Shown piece by piece: positions 61,196 through 64,000 of a DNA stretch of 64,000 bases. This DNA comes from Larkinella punicea (lineage in GTDB: Bacteria; Bacteroidota; Bacteroidia; Cytophagales; Spirosomataceae). The stretch covers positions 1 through 64,000 of the forward strand of contig NZ_QOWE01000019.1 in the NCBI RefSeq assembly GCF_003334855.1. The letters are read 5' to 3'. The first letter of the stretch is position 1. Each line of letters begins with the position of its first letter. The notes below the pieces were generated by a model that saw nothing but the letters and a program-made list of their open reading frames with translations, had not been told where the DNA came from and made no database searches. Position numbers and translations under genes: made by a program.

Positions 61196-62104
61196 TTACA
61201 CCTCAGCCAGTTGTTTCTTGACGGATGCCAGACCGATCGCGACCTCCTTGTCAAAATCGGTCCAGTTGCATTCCAGCGACAGCCCACTTTCGTATTTGAT
61301 TTGTTTCAAGGCCCGAAAATACGGCTTGAAATCATCGCCCATTACACCGGGTGCGGTTCGCTTCTGTTTTTCCGCAATGTGACAATGCGTGATGTATTGG
61401 CGGTATTTGATGATTTCCTCCGGTTTTTCGTCTTCTTTCAGCATGTGGTAAATGTCACACTGCAACTTAAACCACGGATTGTTGACGGCCTGAATGATTT
61501 CCACGCCTTCGGCGAGGCTGTTGATAAAATTGGTCTCACCCCGGTTGAGCGGTTCGACCGCCAGCGTAACGCCGTGTTTTTCGGCCAGGGGAGCCATTTT
61601 CTTGCACAGTTCGATGTGCTGCGCTTTCGCGGTTGCCCGGTCAAATCCGTCGGGAATCGCCCGCGAACCGCCACTGCCAAACACAATATTCTTTGAGCCG
61701 CATTCCTTCGCCCGCTTCAGTGCCAGATCGGCCCGCTGCAAAATGGCTTCGTGGTGGAGGGTTGGCCCCACTGACTTCAGGCTGCCCGGAAAAAAATAAA
61801 TATACGATCGAACAGGCAAACCTTCCGTCTTCAGTGCCACCCGGTTTTTTTCGTATTGCGAATCCCCCGCATCGGGAATCAAAAACCGGCCAACACTTTC
61901 CTCGATGAACGAAAAGCCCAGGCTTTTCAATAGCCCGACCTTCTCATACCCGGCACAAACGCCCAAAGGCAGAGATAATCCGGCACTGGTTGCTTCCCCC
62001 ATCCCGGCTTTAGCCAATGTATTCGCTGCGGTTATTCCGGCCAGAATTCCGGTAGCACCCTTTAAAAAGGCTCTTCGTGACGGTTGGTTTTCGGTTGGAT
62101 TCAT
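61196..62104 (-). CDS. Tat-exported TIM-barrel sugar isomerase/epimerase
   Basis: 302 residues with a Tat leader (SRRAFLKGATGILAGITAAN). The TIM-barrel xylose-isomerase-like domain has GVCAGYEKVGLLKSLGFSFI, IVFGSGGSRAIPDGFDRATA, HGVTLAVEPLNRGETNFINS (metal-binding Glu), LQCDIYHMLKEDE, YITHCHIAEKQKR and a late CNWTDFDKEVA. It probably isomerises or epimerises a keto sugar in the periplasm, a plausible partner of the oxidation genes at 4.6-12.5 kb. Substrate unknown. Confidence 0.85.
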   Translation of the reverse strand: MNPTENQPSRRAFLKGATGILAGITAANTLAKAGMGEATSAGLSLPLGVCAGYEKVGLLKSLGFSFIEESVGRFLIPDAGDSQYEKNRVALKTEGLPVRSYIYFFPGSLKSVGPTLHHEAILQRADLALKRAKECGSKNIVFGSGGSRAIPDGFDRATAKAQHIELCKKMAPLAEKHGVTLAVEPLNRGETNFINSLAEGVEIIQAVNNPWFKLQCDIYHMLKEDEKPEEIIKYRQYITHCHIAEKQKRTAPGVMGDDFKPYFRALKQIKYESGLSLECNWTDFDKEVAIGLASVKKQLAEV

Positions 62105-62186
62105 GGAAAAAAGGATCGTTTGTCAAAAGTGATTGGCGTCTACTTACACACCAGGTTGAACTCCTGAGTGGAAAGAGAACACCAAA

Positions 62187-62240
62187 AGGAATGCTAAATG
62201 TAAAAGTATTTCCCAATCCAGCACTTTTACATTTAGCATT
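62187..62240. repeat. AT-rich palindrome (AATGCTAAATGTAAAAGT family)
   Basis: Perfect 18-base arms, 62190-62207 with 62223-62240. The left arm region (62187-62205) is also complementary to a half copy at 62648-62666, 21 bases from the SGNH hydrolase stop, so this hairpin and the half copy bracket composite copy 3. Confidence 0.9.
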
Positions 62241-62256
62241 CATCATTTTACATTAA

Positions 62257-62643
62257 TACTGTACGAAGGATTGATTTTGCCGAATAGTCTTTGGGGTTTA
62301 AGCAAAGCATGCTTTTAAAATCGCCTTTTTATCTATTAACTACGGTTTTTGACACCCATTTCGCCACCATAAAGCAACCCCGAGCAGACTGGGCCGCGTA
62401 GCGGACGAATATTTGTAGCAAGACGCAGGTATGCTCGCAGTCCAGCGTGCTGTCAGGCACGCAACAGGCGCACAGGTTGCGTGCCTGACAGCACGCTAGC
62501 GCTCTGAAAGACACACGCCTTGCTACAAACATCTGTCCGCTACGCGGCCCAGTCTCTTACCGTTCGCTTCAATGCATACGATACAGAAAATTTTACGCCA
62601 ACATCCCAAACTTGAAGCACGGAGAAAAATCCTTCGTACAGTA
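62257..62643. repeat. Composite nested palindromic element, copy 3
   Basis: Outer arms TACTGTACGAAGGATT (62257-62272) with its exact complement 62628-62643. Middle arms 62386-62424 with 62516-62555, built on GGGCCGCGTAGCGGAC and TTTGTAGCAAG, few mismatches. Inner hairpin: 22 perfect pairs, 62444-62465 with 62476-62497 (AGCGTGCTGTCAGGCACGCA), 10-base loop. No convincing ORF. It fills most of the 582-bp gap between two minus-strand genes. Confidence 0.92.
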
Positions 62644-62647
62644 CTGA

Positions 62648-62666
62648 TTTTACATTTAGCATTCCT
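62648..62666. repeat. Half copy of the AT-rich palindrome
   Basis: TTTTACATTTAGCATTCCT is the exact complement of 62187-62205. It lies 20 bases past the SGNH hydrolase stop on the minus strand. Confidence 0.8.
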
Positions 62667-62686
62667 TCTAAAAAAGCCTTAATCAG

Positions 62687-64000
62687 TTATTTCAACACAG
62701 CTTTTCGAATGGCTTCTCCCCAGAAAAGGCCCAGCGTAGCGGCTCCCTTCTCGTTCGGGTGCAGAAAAAACGTCCCCTGCTGGCCATTTTCGTGTTGGAA
62801 ATCGGTCAGGTAATGGGTTTTGAAGTAATTGAAGCCCTGCGTATCGCCGAGTTTTACCTGCCCCGGATGCGTCGCGCCATACGATGCGATCAAAGCGTCG
62901 ATTTCCGGAAAATACGTCTGCAACCGATCCAGGCCTTCCTGTAAATATTTCGAACGGTTGTAGGTCGTGGGACTGTACCAGATCGGGCGGTGAATCACCA
63001 GCTTGCAACCCGGATTGGCTTTCAGTAAAGTGTCGGCGATGGTTTTCAGATTGGCACGGTAGGATTCCGGCGAAACCGGGGCGCCGTTGGGTCCCTGCAT
63101 GGCGCTGTCGTTCGTGCCGAGGATGATGGAAAAAACGAGTTGACCGGTTTCTTTCCGGAAAGTTTCCGCAGCCTGAGCCACTTTCCCGAAGGCTTTGTTG
63201 GTTGCGGGCAGAAAATCGACGGTCGTAAAACCGCCCACACCCTGATTGGAAAACACAACTTCATTGATGCCAGCCTGCTGTTTCAAATACGCCGTTGCTA
63301 AAACCGGCGGTGCTTCCGTCTGACGATCTTTCAGTCCGGCTCCGGCCGTGATGCTATTGCCAATAAAAACAATATTCAGTTTCTGTTGTGGGTATTTGAC
63401 AGTATCTGACTTCGGAAAAATTCCCGCAGACACCCGTTTTCGGTACAAATCCGCGACAGTTTGCTTCATTTGCGACCGATCCCGTTCCTCCAGCGCGGCA
63501 GAAATAACCGGTATCCAAAGCTGCTGACCTTCCCGGTTTAGGTGCAGACCGTCGGCCAGAAACAACTCACTGCGGCCTTTTCCGTCCTGGTCATCCGTCA
63601 GCGGAACGACATCGATGTAGTACAAACCGTCCAGCTTGCCCGCCAGCTTTTTGATTTCCTGGTTAAACCGGTCACCCTGCTTTCTGAATTTTTGCCGGGC
63701 CGGGGAATGCCGGTTCGACACGAAATACACTTCCGCCAGGGGGTTTGCCTGCCAGAGTCGGGCCAGGAACGTTTTGAAGTTTTTGACCACGGTTTCAGGC
63801 TCATCGCCATTTGCCAAATCATTTCCTCCGCAGGAAAAAACAACGCGGGCGGGGCGGTATGGCAGAATAATCCGGTCCATGACACGCACCACATCGGGAA
63901 TGGTGGCTCCGCCGAAACCCCGGTTGACGGGACTAAACTGGTTAAAATCTTCTTCCAGCGTTGGTCTCCAAAGCCGCCAGGTCGAACTACCGACGAAAAA
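62687..64000 (-). CDS. Two-domain SGNH/GDSL hydrolase, 5' end outside the window
   Basis: 437 residues are visible; the reading stays open to the window edge, so the start lies beyond it. The first SGNH domain begins FFVGSSTWRLW (GDSL-like Ser block), then NRGFGGATIPDV, VVFSCGGNDLANGD (Asn block) and DGLHLNREGQQLW (Asp-His block). The second has IVFIGNSITAGAGL, NQGVGGFTTVDFLP, IILGTNDSAMQGPNGAP and FFLHPNEKGAATLG. A duplicate hydrolase of this kind probably removes acyl or acetyl groups from carbohydrate. Confidence 0.85.
   Translation of the reverse strand, partial: FFVGSSTWRLWRPTLEEDFNQFSPVNRGFGGATIPDVVRVMDRIILPYRPARVVFSCGGNDLANGDEPETVVKNFKTFLARLWQANPLAEVYFVSNRHSPARQKFRKQGDRFNQEIKKLAGKLDGLYYIDVVPLTDDQDGKGRSELFLADGLHLNREGQQLWIPVISAALEERDRSQMKQTVADLYRKRVSAGIFPKSDTVKYPQQKLNIVFIGNSITAGAGLKDRQTEAPPVLATAYLKQQAGINEVVFSNQGVGGFTTVDFLPATNKAFGKVAQAAETFRKETGQLVFSIILGTNDSAMQGPNGAPVSPESYRANLKTIADTLLKANPGCKLVIHRPIWYSPTTYNRSKYLQEGLDRLQTYFPEIDALIASYGATHPGQVKLGDTQGFNYFKTHYLTDFQHENGQQGTFFLHPNEKGAATLGLFWGEAIRKAVLK

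Noticed and set aside
1-64000. tRNA, rRNA, CRISPR array, IS element or prophage
   Set aside because: I looked on both strands for tandem spaced repeats, transposase motifs, integrase motifs and tRNA-like cloverleafs and saw none I could support by eye.

Overview
The window reads as a chromosomal segment of a Bacteroidota bacterium, most likely a Cytophagales member of the Spirosoma/Larkinella type (inference). Grounds: a SusC/SusD pair, ECF sigma factors followed by membrane or beta-barrel partners, TAnnTTTG-type -7 promoter elements with TTG or TTTG upstream, almost no Shine-Dalgarno sequences, moderately high GC, and many lipoprotein and Tat-like leaders. I see no rRNA, tRNA, CRISPR array, phage or complete insertion sequence.

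Layout. 0-4.5 kb: two small secreted disordered proteins, an ECF sigma factor with a beta-barrel partner, and an Ig-like repeat lipoprotein. 4.6-16 kb: a glycoside-oxidation neighbourhood (GMC dehydrogenase plus subunit 3, Gfo/Idh/MocA, DUF1080, and a large beta-propeller/HEAT/cytochrome c protein), interrupted by an ECF sigma factor with two paralogous membrane proteins and a 3-hydroxyacyl-CoA dehydrogenase. 16-21 kb: GT87-like membrane protein, RmlD-like reductase, cyclophilin, GNAT, hemC. 21-28 kb: SusC, SusD, a terminator, gamma-glutamyltransferase. 28-32 kb: holB, a RimB-like protease and rimK, then a GlmU-like protein. 32-34.6 kb: aroE and nagA. 34.7-44.7 kb: lactate permease, phosphoesterase, lutABC, malate synthase and malic enzyme, together a plausible lactate/C2/C4 carbon module. 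44.7-48 kb: ribD, prmC, MoxR. 48-58 kb: type-B carboxylesterase with a divergent LysR regulator, an AraC regulator, two related cupins, a cyclophilin-like lipoprotein, a paoABC-type periplasmic aldehyde oxidoreductase and an acetyltransferase. 58-64 kb: a Nif3-like protein, two VOC proteins around a membrane protein, a Crp/Fnr regulator with a perfect FNR-type box downstream, a Tat-type TIM-barrel isomerase, and a two-domain SGNH hydrolase cut by the window end.

The most unusual signal is non-coding: at least ten palindromic elements, most within a few tens of bases of stop codons. There is a GC-rich family with a conserved asymmetric loop, an AT-rich family, and a composite element with nested arms in three copies. 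Inner stems of the composite differ in sequence between copies but stay perfectly paired. One GC-rich element lies in frame inside ribD and is translated as a linker of about 38 residues.
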